Shown in pieces: positions 16,537 to 23,811 of a stretch of 64,000 bases of DNA. The notes below the pieces were generated by a model that worked only from the letters and a program-made list of their open reading frames with translations, was not told the DNA's origin and ran no database searches. Position 1 is the stretch's first letter. The number at the start of each line of letters is the position of its first letter. The stretch comes from Clostridiales bacterium NK3B98 (GTDB taxonomy: Bacteria > Bacillota > Clostridia > Oscillospirales > Oscillospiraceae): positions 1 to 64,000 of the forward strand of contig ATWA01000001.1 in the NCBI GenBank assembly GCA_000421005.1, given 5' to 3'. The position numbers and the translations under genes were made by a program.

Positions 16537-16610
16537 GGACGATTAGCTCAGCTGGCTAGAGCATCCGCTTGACGTGCGGAAGGCCACAGGTTCGAATCCT
16601 GTATCGTCCA
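16537..16610 (+). tRNA. tRNA-Val (anticodon GAC)
   Basis: A complete 74-nt cloverleaf. Acceptor GGACGAT/ATCGTCC with discriminator A, D-arm GCTC/GAGC, anticodon stem TCCGC/GCGGA with loop TTGACGT (GAC), T-arm ACAGG-TTCGAAT-CCTGT. No CCA is encoded. Its last 30 nt recur at 16677. Confidence 0.95.
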
Positions 16611-16616
16611 TAGGAA

Positions 16617-16642
16617 AAAGGAGGTTCGCAAGAGCCTCCTTT
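16617..16642 (+). terminator. Terminator after tRNA-Val
   Basis: AAAGGAGG (16617-16624) pairs with CCTCCTTT (16635-16642), but the tail is only TTTG. It separates the intact tRNA from the duplicated 3' fragment. Confidence 0.6.
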
Positions 16643-16676
16643 GTGTTTGCAAGCGGTAAACCCCTTGCAGTGGGTC

Positions 16677-16708
16677 AGGCCACAGGTTCGAATCCTGTAT
16701 CGTCCATA
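16677..16708 (+). repeat. Duplicated 3' end of tRNA-Val (attachment-site-like scar)
   Basis: These 32 bp are identical to 16581-16612: the variable loop, T-arm, acceptor 3' strand and two bases beyond the tRNA. The copies are 96 bp apart. The sequence just before the second copy has a partial arm-like stretch (ACCCCTTGCAGTGGGT) but no D-arm or 5' acceptor, so this is a tRNA fragment, not a gene. Such direct repeats form when elements integrate into tRNA 3' ends. No integrase is present here. Confidence 0.8.
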
Positions 16709-16850
16709 TCCAGTCCCGTATGCTGTACAATTTGCTTGCGTTGTTTTGTTTTTCACACTTACATTTTAACGCCGGCAGCCGACTCTTGACCAGAGCCGGC
16801 TGTCGTTATTTCAAAATATTTTTGGGGGCTGCCTCATTTTTGTGAGACAG
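16706..16850 (+). repeat. 145-bp dispersed repeat, copy 1 (MITE-like)
   Basis: Matches the reverse complement of 41451-41595 at 144 of 145 positions by direct comparison (the difference is CACACTT versus CACGCTT). It contains an internal hairpin (GCCGGCAGCCG...AGAGCCGGC) and a GGGGGCTG/CAGCCCCC hairpin at its right end. It abuts the tRNA fragment, so its left end appears replaced or truncated relative to copy 2. Confidence 0.85.
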
Positions 16851-16855
16851 CCCCC
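16824..16855 (+). terminator. Intrinsic terminator at the repeat's right end
   Basis: GGGGGCTG (16824-16831) pairs with CAGCCCCC (16848-16855), followed by TTTTT. The T-run is on the plus strand, so it ends rightward transcription from the tRNA locus facing prfC. Confidence 0.7.
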
Positions 16856-16863
16856 TTTTTGTA

Positions 16864-18465
16864 TCAGAATTTTGCGCCGCCGAACTCAGACAGCTCCAGT
16901 CCCTTGTTCTTGTCCAGCACCCAGTTGATGCTCCACGGTGCGGAGAACAGCATCAGCTTGCCGCCGTGGTAGTCCTCCACGATCTTCACGTCCTGACCGT
17001 CGCCGATGACCAGATCTTCCAGATCCTCCACCGGGCTTTTGTCGATCCAGCGGACGTACTCATAGGGCAGGCTCTCCATCACCAGATCCACCTTGTACTC
17101 GTTTTTCAGCCGGTACTCGAACACGTCAAATTGCAGGGTGCCTACCACGCCCACGATCACTTCCTCCATACCGGTGTAGGGAATCTTGAAAATCTGGATG
17201 GCGCCCTCCTGGGCAATCTGTTCGGCGCCCTTGATGAACTGCTTCCGCTTCAGGGTGTCCTTGGGACGGACACGGCGGAAATGCTCCGGGGCAAAGGTGG
17301 GGATGGGGTCAAAGCAGACCTTGCAGCCGGGGTCGCAGATGGTATCGCCAATGGAGAAGATGCCCGGGTCGAATACGCCGATGATGTCCCCGGCGTAGGC
17401 CTCCTCGATGATCTCCCGCTCGGCAGCCATCAGCTGCTGGGGGCGGGACAGGCGCAGCTTCCGGTTGCCCTGAACGTGTACCACTTCCTTATCCGCGTCA
17501 AACCGCCCGGAGCAGACCCGGACGAAGGCGATTCTGTCACGGTGGGCCTTGTTCATATTGGCCTGAATTTTGAACACAAAACCGGAGAAGGCATCGTCGG
17601 TGGACTTCACCACCTGCTCTCCCGCCTTCCGGGACAGGGGCGGGGTGGTCATGCGGAGAAACTCCTCCAAAAACGCCTCAATGCCAAAGCTGTTCAGCGC
17701 AGAGCCGAAGAACACCGGGGACAGCTTGCCATGGCGCACTGCCTCCAAATCCAGCTCCTCTCCTGCGCCGTCCAGCAGCTCCAGCTCTTCCCGGAGCTGT
17801 GTGCAGTGGTCTGCCCCGATGACCTGCGCCAGCGCCGGGTCGTCCAGAGGGATTTCCTGACTGTCGGCGGCTTTCGCGCTGCCGTGGGAGGTGAAGTGGA
17901 GAATACGGCTGCGCTGGCGGTCATACACGCCCTGAAAATCCTTGCCGCAGCCGATGGGCCAGTTCACCGGGCAGGTGTCAATCCCCAGCTCGTGCTCGAT
18001 TTCCTCGCACAGGTCAAAGGGGTCTCTGGCCTCCCGGTCCATCTTGTTGATGAAGGTGAAAATGGGGATATCCCGCATGGCGCAGACCTTGAACAGCTTC
18101 CGGGTCTGTGCCTCCACGCCCTTGGCGGCGTCAATGACCATCACAGCGGAGTCGGCGGCCATCAGGGTGCGGTAGGTATCCTCGGAGAAGTCCTGGTGTC
18201 CGGGGGTGTCCAGAATGTTGATGCAGTAGCCGTCATACTGGAACTGCATCACCGAGCTGGTGACCGAGATGCCTCTCTGCTTCTCAATCTCCATCCAGTC
18301 CGACGTGGCAGCCCGGGCATTGCGCTTGCCCTTGACTACGCCCGCCTGATTGATGGCTCCGCCGTAGAGCAGGAACTTTTCCGTCAGGGTGGTTTTACCG
18401 GCGTCCGGGTGGGAGATGATGGCAAAGGTACGCCGGCGGTTGATTTCGGTATCGTATTTTGACAT
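16864..18465 (-). CDS. prfC: Peptide chain release factor 3
   Basis: A 533-residue translational GTPase that releases RF1/RF2 from the ribosome after termination. G1 is ISHPDAGKTT (about residues 17-26), the switch segment is KQRGISVTSS, G3 is DTPGHQDFS and G4 is INKMD. GTPase, EF-Tu-like and RF3-specific C-terminal domains fill the usual length. The frame is open upstream, but GGAGG 6 bp before the ATG at 18465 and the MSKYDTEINRRRTFAIISHP start match the family. A REP cluster lies upstream. No clear promoter was found. Confidence 0.97.
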   Translation of the reverse strand: MSKYDTEINRRRTFAIISHPDAGKTTLTEKFLLYGGAINQAGVVKGKRNARAATSDWMEIEKQRGISVTSSVMQFQYDGYCINILDTPGHQDFSEDTYRTLMAADSAVMVIDAAKGVEAQTRKLFKVCAMRDIPIFTFINKMDREARDPFDLCEEIEHELGIDTCPVNWPIGCGKDFQGVYDRQRSRILHFTSHGSAKAADSQEIPLDDPALAQVIGADHCTQLREELELLDGAGEELDLEAVRHGKLSPVFFGSALNSFGIEAFLEEFLRMTTPPLSRKAGEQVVKSTDDAFSGFVFKIQANMNKAHRDRIAFVRVCSGRFDADKEVVHVQGNRKLRLSRPQQLMAAEREIIEEAYAGDIIGVFDPGIFSIGDTICDPGCKVCFDPIPTFAPEHFRRVRPKDTLKRKQFIKGAEQIAQEGAIQIFKIPYTGMEEVIVGVVGTLQFDVFEYRLKNEYKVDLVMESLPYEYVRWIDKSPVEDLEDLVIGDGQDVKIVEDYHGGKLMLFSAPWSINWVLDKNKGLELSEFGGAKF

Positions 18466-18507
18466 GGAAACCTCCAAATTGATAGGATGGGAAATGACAA
18501 TCTGAGG

Positions 18508-18602
18508 GCGGGACGTCGGGGACGCCGTATGCGGGACGTCGGGGACGCCGTCCCGTACAGAAACCGTATCCCGTTTCGCAGGGGACGGCCTCCGGACGTC
18601 CC
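18508..18602. repeat. REP-like palindrome cluster between azlD and prfC
   Basis: GCGGGACGTCGGGGACGCCG occurs twice in tandem (from 18508 and from 18531, 23 bp apart). The second copy extends to GTCCCGTAC at 18558. An inverted relative, GGGACGGCC...GGACGTCCC, occupies 18582-18602. The 18531-18558 unit is, inverted, 27/28 identical to the palindrome inside the RAYT gene at 5240. Paired and inverted units recall BIMEs. Confidence 0.8.
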
Positions 18603-18618
18603 AAGACACAAATGCTTA

Positions 18619-18948
18619 TCAGACGAAAACAGCCTGCACCAAAACCATATACACCACCGTTGCCCCGAAAATGCTCAGCAGCACATTTCCTTTTTTCAGG
18701 TGGAGCAGGGCGGCAAGGGCGATACAGGCAAGCTCGGGAATCCCGTGGCTGCCCCCAGTGAAGCTCACATTTCGCAGACAATAGACAATGAGCAGCGCCA
18801 TAATGGCAGGGGGCAGCACCGCCCCCAGATAGCGTACCCACTTTGGCGGCTCCCCGCCCCGGTCAAAGAGCAAAAAGGGCAGGGCCCGGGTGAGCAGGGT
18901 GACGGCGGACATGACCACGGTAATGCCCAGAATATAGGAATTGCTCAT
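18619..18948 (-). CDS. azlD: AzlD-like branched-chain amino acid exporter subunit
   Basis: A 109-residue protein with about four membrane helices (residues 5-23, 38-58, 66-84, 90-108), the small partner of AzlC in LIV-E-type export of branched-chain amino acids. Its ATG overlaps the azlC stop (ATGA), so the pair is translationally coupled. The longer open frame upstream is inside azlC and is not used. Confidence 0.9.
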   Translation of the reverse strand: MSNSYILGITVVMSAVTLLTRALPFLLFDRGGEPPKWVRYLGAVLPPAIMALLIVYCLRNVSFTGGSHGIPELACIALAALLHLKKGNVLLSIFGATVVYMVLVQAVFV

Positions 18949-19646
18949 GGGGGTGTCACCTCTCTCTGTTCCAGCCGGGGACGCAAAATCAGCAAAATAG
19001 CGGTAATGGCGATGAGGGCGGGGATCAAAAACCGATCCGCCCCAGCCAGCGCCAGCGCCAGCAGGGCACACGCACCGCCGATGACCGCACAGGTACCGCC
19101 TGCCGGTTTTTTCACCTGTTCAATGAGCAGCACCACAAACAGGGCGGTCATGGCAAAGTCCACCCCGGTGGTGTCAAAGGCCAGCAGCGCCCCCATGGTG
19201 GAGCCGATGACCCCGCCCACAATCCAATAGAGATGGTTCAGCAGGGACACCGCCAGATAGAAGTCTCCCTCCGGCACGCCGGGCGGTGGCGGGGTGGAGG
19301 TGAGCAGGGCGTAGGTCTCGTCAGTGAGGCCGTAGATGAGGAAAAACTTCCGCTTGCCCACGCCGTGAAACTGGTCAATCAGGCTCAGACCGTAGAACAG
19401 GTGGCGAAAATGCAGCACCGCCGTCAAAACCGCTGCCTGTACCAGCGTCGCCCCTCCGGCAATCAGGGTCACCGCCAAAAACTGCCCGGAGCCGGCGTAC
19501 ATCAGCACGCTCATAATAGGCGCCCAGAAAATGGGAATGCCCGCAGAGCTGAGCAGCAGCCCGAAGGCCATACCCAGCGCCAGATATCCCGCCAGCACCG
19601 GCAGCGTCACGGGAAAGGCTGCCCGGAGGGATTTTTTCCACTTCAT
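18945..19646 (-). CDS. azlC: AzlC family branched-chain amino acid permease
   Basis: A 233-residue membrane protein of the AzlC family. The conserved stretches are the [12 protein letters not shown] segment in helix 1, [17 protein letters not shown] in helix 2 and [11 protein letters not shown] after it, then DETYALLT. The frame can begin at GTG 19655, but GAGGTGAG lies correctly before the ATG at 19646. It forms an operon with azlD behind the promoter at 19684-19712. Family members export valine, isoleucine and leucine or analogues. The substrate here is inferred. Confidence 0.92.
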   Translation of the reverse strand: MKWKKSLRAAFPVTLPVLAGYLALGMAFGLLLSSAGIPIFWAPIMSVLMYAGSGQFLAVTLIAGGATLVQAAVLTAVLHFRHLFYGLSLIDQFHGVGKRKFFLIYGLTDETYALLTSTPPPPGVPEGDFYLAVSLLNHLYWIVGGVIGSTMGALLAFDTTGVDFAMTALFVVLLIEQVKKPAGGTCAVIGGACALLALALAGADRFLIPALIAITAILLILRPRLEQREVTPP

Positions 19647-19683
19647 TTGTCTCACCTCGGTGCAAAAGACACATCAATGTTTC

Positions 19684-19712
19684 ATTATATCGGCTCTAAC
19701 CGGGAAAAGCAA
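19684..19712 (-). promoter_or_regulatory. Promoter for azlCD
   Basis: Minus-strand TTGCTT (19707-19712) and TATAAT (19684-19689), spacer 17 bp. Confidence 0.7.
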
Positions 19713-19731
19713 CAGAGAAACGGCAAAAAAG

Positions 19732-19766
19732 AGGGCTGTTCCACCTCTTTTCGGTAGAACAGCCCT
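19732..19766 (-). terminator. Terminator after the DUF3298-like lipoprotein gene
   Basis: AGGGCTGTTC (19732-19741) pairs with GAACAGCCCT (19757-19766). On the minus strand the stem is followed by CTTTTTTG, so it ends the lipoprotein transcript. Confidence 0.85.
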
Positions 19767-19791
19767 GATCTCGTCAGATACGGTTGCAGGC

Positions 19792-20685
19792 TCAGCCGAA
19801 GATATACTGGCTCTGTACCAGTCCGACAAGCTCTTCATAGGGGACGGTGAACTCAATCTGACCCACTGCATAGGCGCCCAGCTCGTAGGGGGCGGCAAAG
19901 AAGGTGATGCCATCGCCATCCAGGGCAAAGTCGTCGTCCACCACGTCGGGGAGAGACTGCTCATAGTCTTCAAAGAACATATCCGGCTCGTACTGCTCCT
20001 CATCGTGGCTCATTTCGGTGACCTTGTCCAGCAGCTCTTTTTTCAGGTCTATCCCGGTCTCGCCCATGTTGTCCAGCGTCAGCAGCGCACCGGTGGAAAC
20101 ATCATAGCAGCGGCCAAAGGAATAGTAGAAGCCATGGGCGCCCCCTGCATAGGTATAGCTGGAGAAAACGACGGACAGAACCTGTTTATCGCAGCGTGTC
20201 ACAGTGGCAGTCAATTCATCGGCATAGGGGGTTTCCCAGCCCCACTGGTCATTTTGAGACATCTCATAGGCCTCCAGTGCCTCAGCGGCAAGGCTTTCGC
20301 TCTCCCCGCTCATGCCGTGGGCCATAATCTCCCGATAATCCTCCACCGTTTTTGCAAGATCGTCACTGATCCACTGGGCGGCTGCGTCATTGCCGGGGAT
20401 GGTGATGACGAAGGTGGGGTAGCCGATGTTCAGCACCTCCGTGCCATCCTCCGCACTCACACTCTCCGGGTGCTGCTCCACCTCAATCAGCGGTGCAGAG
20501 GCAACCACCCCCACCAGCTCGCCTTGGGCGTGCTGCTCCTGGGTGGTCTCATCCTCAGCGTTCTGCTCATCCACTTGCGACCCAGCCTGGTCATTTTGGG
20601 CGGGGGTGACGGTGGTTTCCTGATGTCTTGCTCCACAGGCGCTGAGGCACAGCAGCAGAGCCAGCATAACAGCGATTCGTTTCAT
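19792..20685 (-). CDS. Lipoprotein with DUF4163/DUF3298-like (RsiV-type) domain
   Basis: A 297-residue secreted lipoprotein. The signal peptide ends in the lipobox LSACG (cysteine at about residue 17), followed by a low-complexity Q/E/T linker (to about 65). The folded part (about 75-297) shows YTYAGGAHGFYYSFGRCYDVSTGALLTLDN, the pattern of DUF3298 proteins such as the extracellular part of RsiV. No sigma factor or anti-sigma partner is nearby, so ligand and role are unknown. AAAGGAGG precedes the ATG. The longer open frame upstream runs through the promoter and is discarded. Confidence 0.8.
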   Translation of the reverse strand: MKRIAVMLALLLCLSACGARHQETTVTPAQNDQAGSQVDEQNAEDETTQEQHAQGELVGVVASAPLIEVEQHPESVSAEDGTEVLNIGYPTFVITIPGNDAAAQWISDDLAKTVEDYREIMAHGMSGESESLAAEALEAYEMSQNDQWGWETPYADELTATVTRCDKQVLSVVFSSYTYAGGAHGFYYSFGRCYDVSTGALLTLDNMGETGIDLKKELLDKVTEMSHDEEQYEPDMFFEDYEQSLPDVVDDDFALDGDGITFFAAPYELGAYAVGQIEFTVPYEELVGLVQSQYIFG

Positions 20686-20712
20686 CTGGTTTCCCTCCTT
20701 TGATTGGGCTTC

Positions 20713-20742
20713 ATCATAAGCCGGAACCACCTCCCAAGTCAA
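20713..20742 (-). promoter_or_regulatory. Promoter for the DUF3298-like lipoprotein gene
   Basis: Minus-strand TTGACT (20737-20742) and TATGAT (20713-20718), spacer 18 bp. The -35 box lies in the loop of an 8-bp hairpin (CACCTCCC 20728-20735, GGGAGGTG 20748-20755) that may also separate this gene from lysA, though it lacks a T-run. Confidence 0.65.
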
Positions 20743-20767
20743 GCCCCGGGAGGTGTTCTTCATAAAC

Positions 20768-22027
20768 TCACCACACCAGCGTGGCGAAATAATCCTCCGG
20801 GGTTTCCGCCCGGCGCATCATCTCCACCGAGCCGTCCTCCCGCAGCAGCAGCTCCGCTGAACGAAGCCGCCCGTTATAGTTGTAGCCCATGGAGAAGCCG
20901 TGGGCGCCGGTGTCGTGGATGACCAGCAAATCCCCCTTTTCAATCTCCGGGAGCATACGGTCCACGGCGAACTTGTCGCAGTTTTCGCACAGGGAGCCTA
21001 CCACGTCGTACTGATGGTCACAGGGGGCGTTCTCCTTGCCCAGAACGGTGATATGGTGGTAAGCGCCGTAGATGGCGGGGCGCATCAGGTTGGCGGCGCA
21101 GGCGTCCACGCCGATATACTCCTTGTAGGTGTGCTTCTCATGAATCGCCCGGGTGACCAGGTGTCCGTGAGGAGCCAGCATAAACCGTCCCATCTCGGTA
21201 TAGATGGACACATCCCCCATCCCCGCAGGCACCAGAATCTCCTCATACGCCTTGCGAACCCCCTCGCCGATGGCGAAGATATCGTTGGCGCTCTGCTCCG
21301 GCTTGTAGTCCACCCCCACGCCGCCGGACAGGTTGATGAAGGTCACATGACAGCCGGTCTCCCGTTGCAGCTCCACCGCCAGCTCAAACAGCTGGGCGGC
21401 AAGGGCGGGGTAGTAGTCGTTGGAAAGGGTGTTGGAGGCAAGGAAGGAGTGGAGGCCATACTCCTTCGCCCCTTTTGCCTTGAGCATCCGGTACGCCTCA
21501 AAGAGCTGGGCCCGGGTCATGCCGTATTTGGCGTCGCCGGGATTGTCCATCACCTGAAAGCCCTCGGTGCTCTCCCCCAGCGTGTACACCCCGCCGGGGT
21601 TATACCGGCAGGAAATCTTCTCCGGGATAAAACCGATGGTCTGCTCCAGAAAATCCACATGGGTGATGTCGTCCAAATTGATGATGGCACCCAGCTGGTT
21701 TGCCAGCACATATTCCTCGGCCGGGGTCTCGTTGGCGGAGAACATAATCTCCTCCCCCACAATGCCGCAGCGCTGGCTCATCATCAGTTCCGTCAGACTG
21801 GAGCAGTCGCAGCCGCAGCCCTCCTCATGGAGCACCTTCAAAATGCCGGGGGTGGGGGTTGCCTTGACGGCGAAGTATTCCTTAAAGCCGGGATTCCACG
21901 AAAACGCCTGATTCACTGCCCGGGCAGTGCGGCGAATCCCCGCCTCATCATAGATGTGGAAGGGGGTGGGGTAGGTCTGGGCAATCTGTTCCAGTTGTGC
22001 CTTGGTGGCGAAGGGGGTCTTTTGCAT
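20768..22027 (-). CDS. lysA: Diaminopimelate decarboxylase-like PLP enzyme
   Basis: A 419-residue fold-III PLP decarboxylase. The PLP lysine is in the YFAVKATPTPGIL segment (about residues 50-62), the glycine loop is NLSGGVGVDY, and the dimer-interface active-site motif is VGSLCENCDKFAVDR, followed by HDTGAHGFSMGYNYNGRLR. These fit meso-diaminopimelate decarboxylase, the last step of lysine synthesis, though the CENCDK form differs from the more usual CES-D and other diamino-acid substrates cannot be excluded. GGAGG lies 7 bp before the ATG. Transcribed alone from the promoter at 22084-22112. Confidence 0.88.
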   Translation of the reverse strand: MQKTPFATKAQLEQIAQTYPTPFHIYDEAGIRRTARAVNQAFSWNPGFKEYFAVKATPTPGILKVLHEEGCGCDCSSLTELMMSQRCGIVGEEIMFSANETPAEEYVLANQLGAIINLDDITHVDFLEQTIGFIPEKISCRYNPGGVYTLGESTEGFQVMDNPGDAKYGMTRAQLFEAYRMLKAKGAKEYGLHSFLASNTLSNDYYPALAAQLFELAVELQRETGCHVTFINLSGGVGVDYKPEQSANDIFAIGEGVRKAYEEILVPAGMGDVSIYTEMGRFMLAPHGHLVTRAIHEKHTYKEYIGVDACAANLMRPAIYGAYHHITVLGKENAPCDHQYDVVGSLCENCDKFAVDRMLPEIEKGDLLVIHDTGAHGFSMGYNYNGRLRSAELLLREDGSVEMMRRAETPEDYFATLVW

Positions 22028-22083
22028 GGTGTTCCTCCAGAGTGGTATGGCGTTTTATTGTCCTTGCGGATACTCTTTTGTCT

Positions 22084-22112
22084 ATCATACTTTCTTTTAC
22101 GCTTTAGCGCAA
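22084..22112 (-). promoter_or_regulatory. Promoter for lysA
   Basis: Minus-strand TTGCGC (22107-22112) and TATGAT (22084-22089), spacer 17 bp. Confidence 0.6.
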
Positions 22113-22174
22113 TATGGAAAAGCCACATGATTTTCTTTCCTGCTGCGGGGCAGAGACGGCAAAGCAGACAAAAA

Positions 22175-22201
22175 CCCGGCCTTCTGTGGGAGAAAGCCGG
22201 G
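22175..22201 (-). terminator. Terminator of the uvrC-rsmD-coaD unit
   Basis: CCCGGC (22175-22180) pairs with GCCGGG (22196-22201), extended inward by CTTCT/AGAAA pairing. The minus-strand tail is TTTTTG. Confidence 0.8.
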
Positions 22202-22231
22202 AATTGCAGTCAAAACGAGAGGAAAGGGGAA

Positions 22232-22741
22232 TCAATAATCCTCTTCCTTGGAGGCATCGTAAGCCTTGGGAGCCGTCCGGGCGGAGACACTGCCGGACAT
22301 GGTGCGGAACTTGGAACGGGACTGGCGCACCTCGTTCAGCGCCACATTGATGGCGTCCTCGGTGCGGTGCAGGGCATCCTCGCAGTAGGTGTTGGCGGCG
22401 TTTTGCAGGCTGTTGAACCGCTTCTCCGCATCCTCTGTCACCTTGCGGGCCTCTTCCTTTGCCTTGCGGACGATCTCGTGCTCGCTCACCGCTTTTTTGG
22501 CATAATCCAGCGCCTGCTGACGGATACGCTCAGCGTCAATCTTGGCACTGTCCAGATAGTCGTTGCGCTGGGCCATCAGCTTTTTCGCCTCGGTCAGCTC
22601 GGCAGGGAACTTGTTGCGAATCTCGTCCAGCAGATCCAGCGCATCATCCCGGTTGATTCTACAGGTACCGCCCAAACCGCCCTTGGCGTCATCAATCATA
22701 CGGTACAGGCTGTCCAGCAGTTCTGTTACTCCATTTGCCAT
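22232..22741 (-). CDS. Coiled-coil protein of unknown function
   Basis: A 169-residue soluble protein dominated by a long charged helix (about residues 45-140), rich in K, E, A and Q with heptad-like spacing. The start MANGVTELLDSLYRMIDDAK and the tail YDASKEEDY flank it. It resembles proteins loosely labelled V-type ATPase subunit H-like or DivIVA-like that sit beside coaD in Clostridia, but I cannot assign a function. It lies 30 bp after coaD and ends at a good terminator, so it is the last gene of the uvrC-rsmD-coaD unit. Confidence 0.75.
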   Translation of the reverse strand: MANGVTELLDSLYRMIDDAKGGLGGTCRINRDDALDLLDEIRNKFPAELTEAKKLMAQRNDYLDSAKIDAERIRQQALDYAKKAVSEHEIVRKAKEEARKVTEDAEKRFNSLQNAANTYCEDALHRTEDAINVALNEVRQSRSKFRTMSGSVSARTAPKAYDASKEEDY

Positions 22742-22771
22742 TTGGGGTCATCCTTTCTGTATTTGGCCTGT

Positions 22772-23263
22772 TCAGCGGCCCAATTCTTGCTCCATCCGCC
22801 GCTGAACCTCGTCCACAATCTCGTCCGGTACAAAATCATTCAGCGGTACATGAAAGCTGGCAAGTTCCTTGGTGATAGAAGAGCTTAAATAGGTGTAATT
22901 CTGACGGGCGGAGAGGAACATGGTCTCCAGCCCCGGATTCAGTTTGCGGTTAATCATGGCCATCTGGAATTCCTTCTCGAAATCCGACAGCGCCCGCAGA
23001 CCCTTGACCACGCAGGAGGCATTGCGCGTCCGGGCGTACTCTGCCAGCAGCATGGGGGAGGCGTCTACCTCCACGTTGTCCAGATCCCGGGTCACCCGGC
23101 GCAGCAGCTCCACCCGCTCCTGATGGGAGAACAGGCCGTGCTTTTCCGAGTTGACCATCACGCAGACGATCAGCCGGTCAAACTGCGCCGCCGCCCGTTT
23201 GATAATGTCCAGATGTCCTTTTGTCACCGGGTCAAAGCTGCCCGGATAAATGGCCACGCTCAT
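22772..23263 (-). CDS. coaD: Phosphopantetheine adenylyltransferase
   Basis: A 163-residue enzyme for the penultimate step of coenzyme A synthesis, transfer of AMP from ATP to 4'-phosphopantetheine. The nucleotidyltransferase motif YPGSFDPVTKGHLDII (residues 6-21) with its T/GxxH-type histidine and the C-terminal YLSSSITKELASF signature are intact. Its ATG overlaps the rsmD stop (ATGA). The rsmD-coaD pairing is common in Firmicutes. Confidence 0.97.
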   Translation of the reverse strand: MSVAIYPGSFDPVTKGHLDIIKRAAAQFDRLIVCVMVNSEKHGLFSHQERVELLRRVTRDLDNVEVDASPMLLAEYARTRNASCVVKGLRALSDFEKEFQMAMINRKLNPGLETMFLSARQNYTYLSSSITKELASFHVPLNDFVPDEIVDEVQRRMEQELGR

Positions 23264-23811
23264 GCCTGATCGTCCCTTCGGTACAATGTGACTTTGATTT
23301 TGCCGTACCGATAGGTCCTGTCTTTGCGGTAAGGCGGGTCCAGCTCAGGCAGCTCCCGCTGCACCGGGCTTTCACAGACGATTATACCATTTTCGGAAAG
23401 TATGTCAATGTCGGCAATGGTTTTTAGCGCACTTTCCAGCAGGGGGGTGTCGTAGGGGGGATCCAAAAAGATCAGATGGAAGGGGCGCTTTTGCCCGCCC
23501 AGCGTCCGCAGGGACTCCCCCTGAATCACCTGCGCCTGAGACTCAAAGCCGCAGGTTTTCAGGTTTCGGCGGATCACCGCCACCGCCTCCCGGCGCTGAT
23601 CCACAAAGGTACACTCCGCCGCTCCCCGGCTGAGGCACTCGATGCCCAGCTGCCCGGTGCCGGCGAACAGATCCAGCACCCGGCGGCCCTCAATATCAAA
23701 CTGAATGGCGTTGAACAGCCCCTCCTTCACCCGGTCGGTGGTGGGGCGGGTGTCCATACCCTCCAACTCTGCCAGACGCTTGCCTCTGGCTGTGCCTGTA
23801 ATCACTCTCAT
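23260..23811 (-). CDS. rsmD: 16S rRNA (guanine(966)-N(2))-methyltransferase RsmD
   Basis: A 183-residue SAM-dependent methyltransferase acting on 16S rRNA G966. The opening MRVITGTARGKRL and RPTTDRVKEGLFN are typical, the SAM loop is VLDLFAGTGQLGIE (about 45-58) and the catalytic motif is FLDPPYDTP. Translationally coupled at both ends by ATGA overlaps with uvrC and coaD. Confidence 0.96.
   Translation of the reverse strand: MRVITGTARGKRLAELEGMDTRPTTDRVKEGLFNAIQFDIEGRRVLDLFAGTGQLGIECLSRGAAECTFVDQRREAVAVIRRNLKTCGFESQAQVIQGESLRTLGGQKRPFHLIFLDPPYDTPLLESALKTIADIDILSENGIIVCESPVQRELPELDPPYRKDRTYRYGKIKVTLYRRDDQA

Noticed and set aside
16556-16756. Minus-strand open frames with RYRIRTCG-type repeats across the tRNA-Val region
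   Set aside because: This peptide pattern is the usual artefact of translating tRNA genes in reverse. It only reflects the tRNA and its duplicated 3' end.
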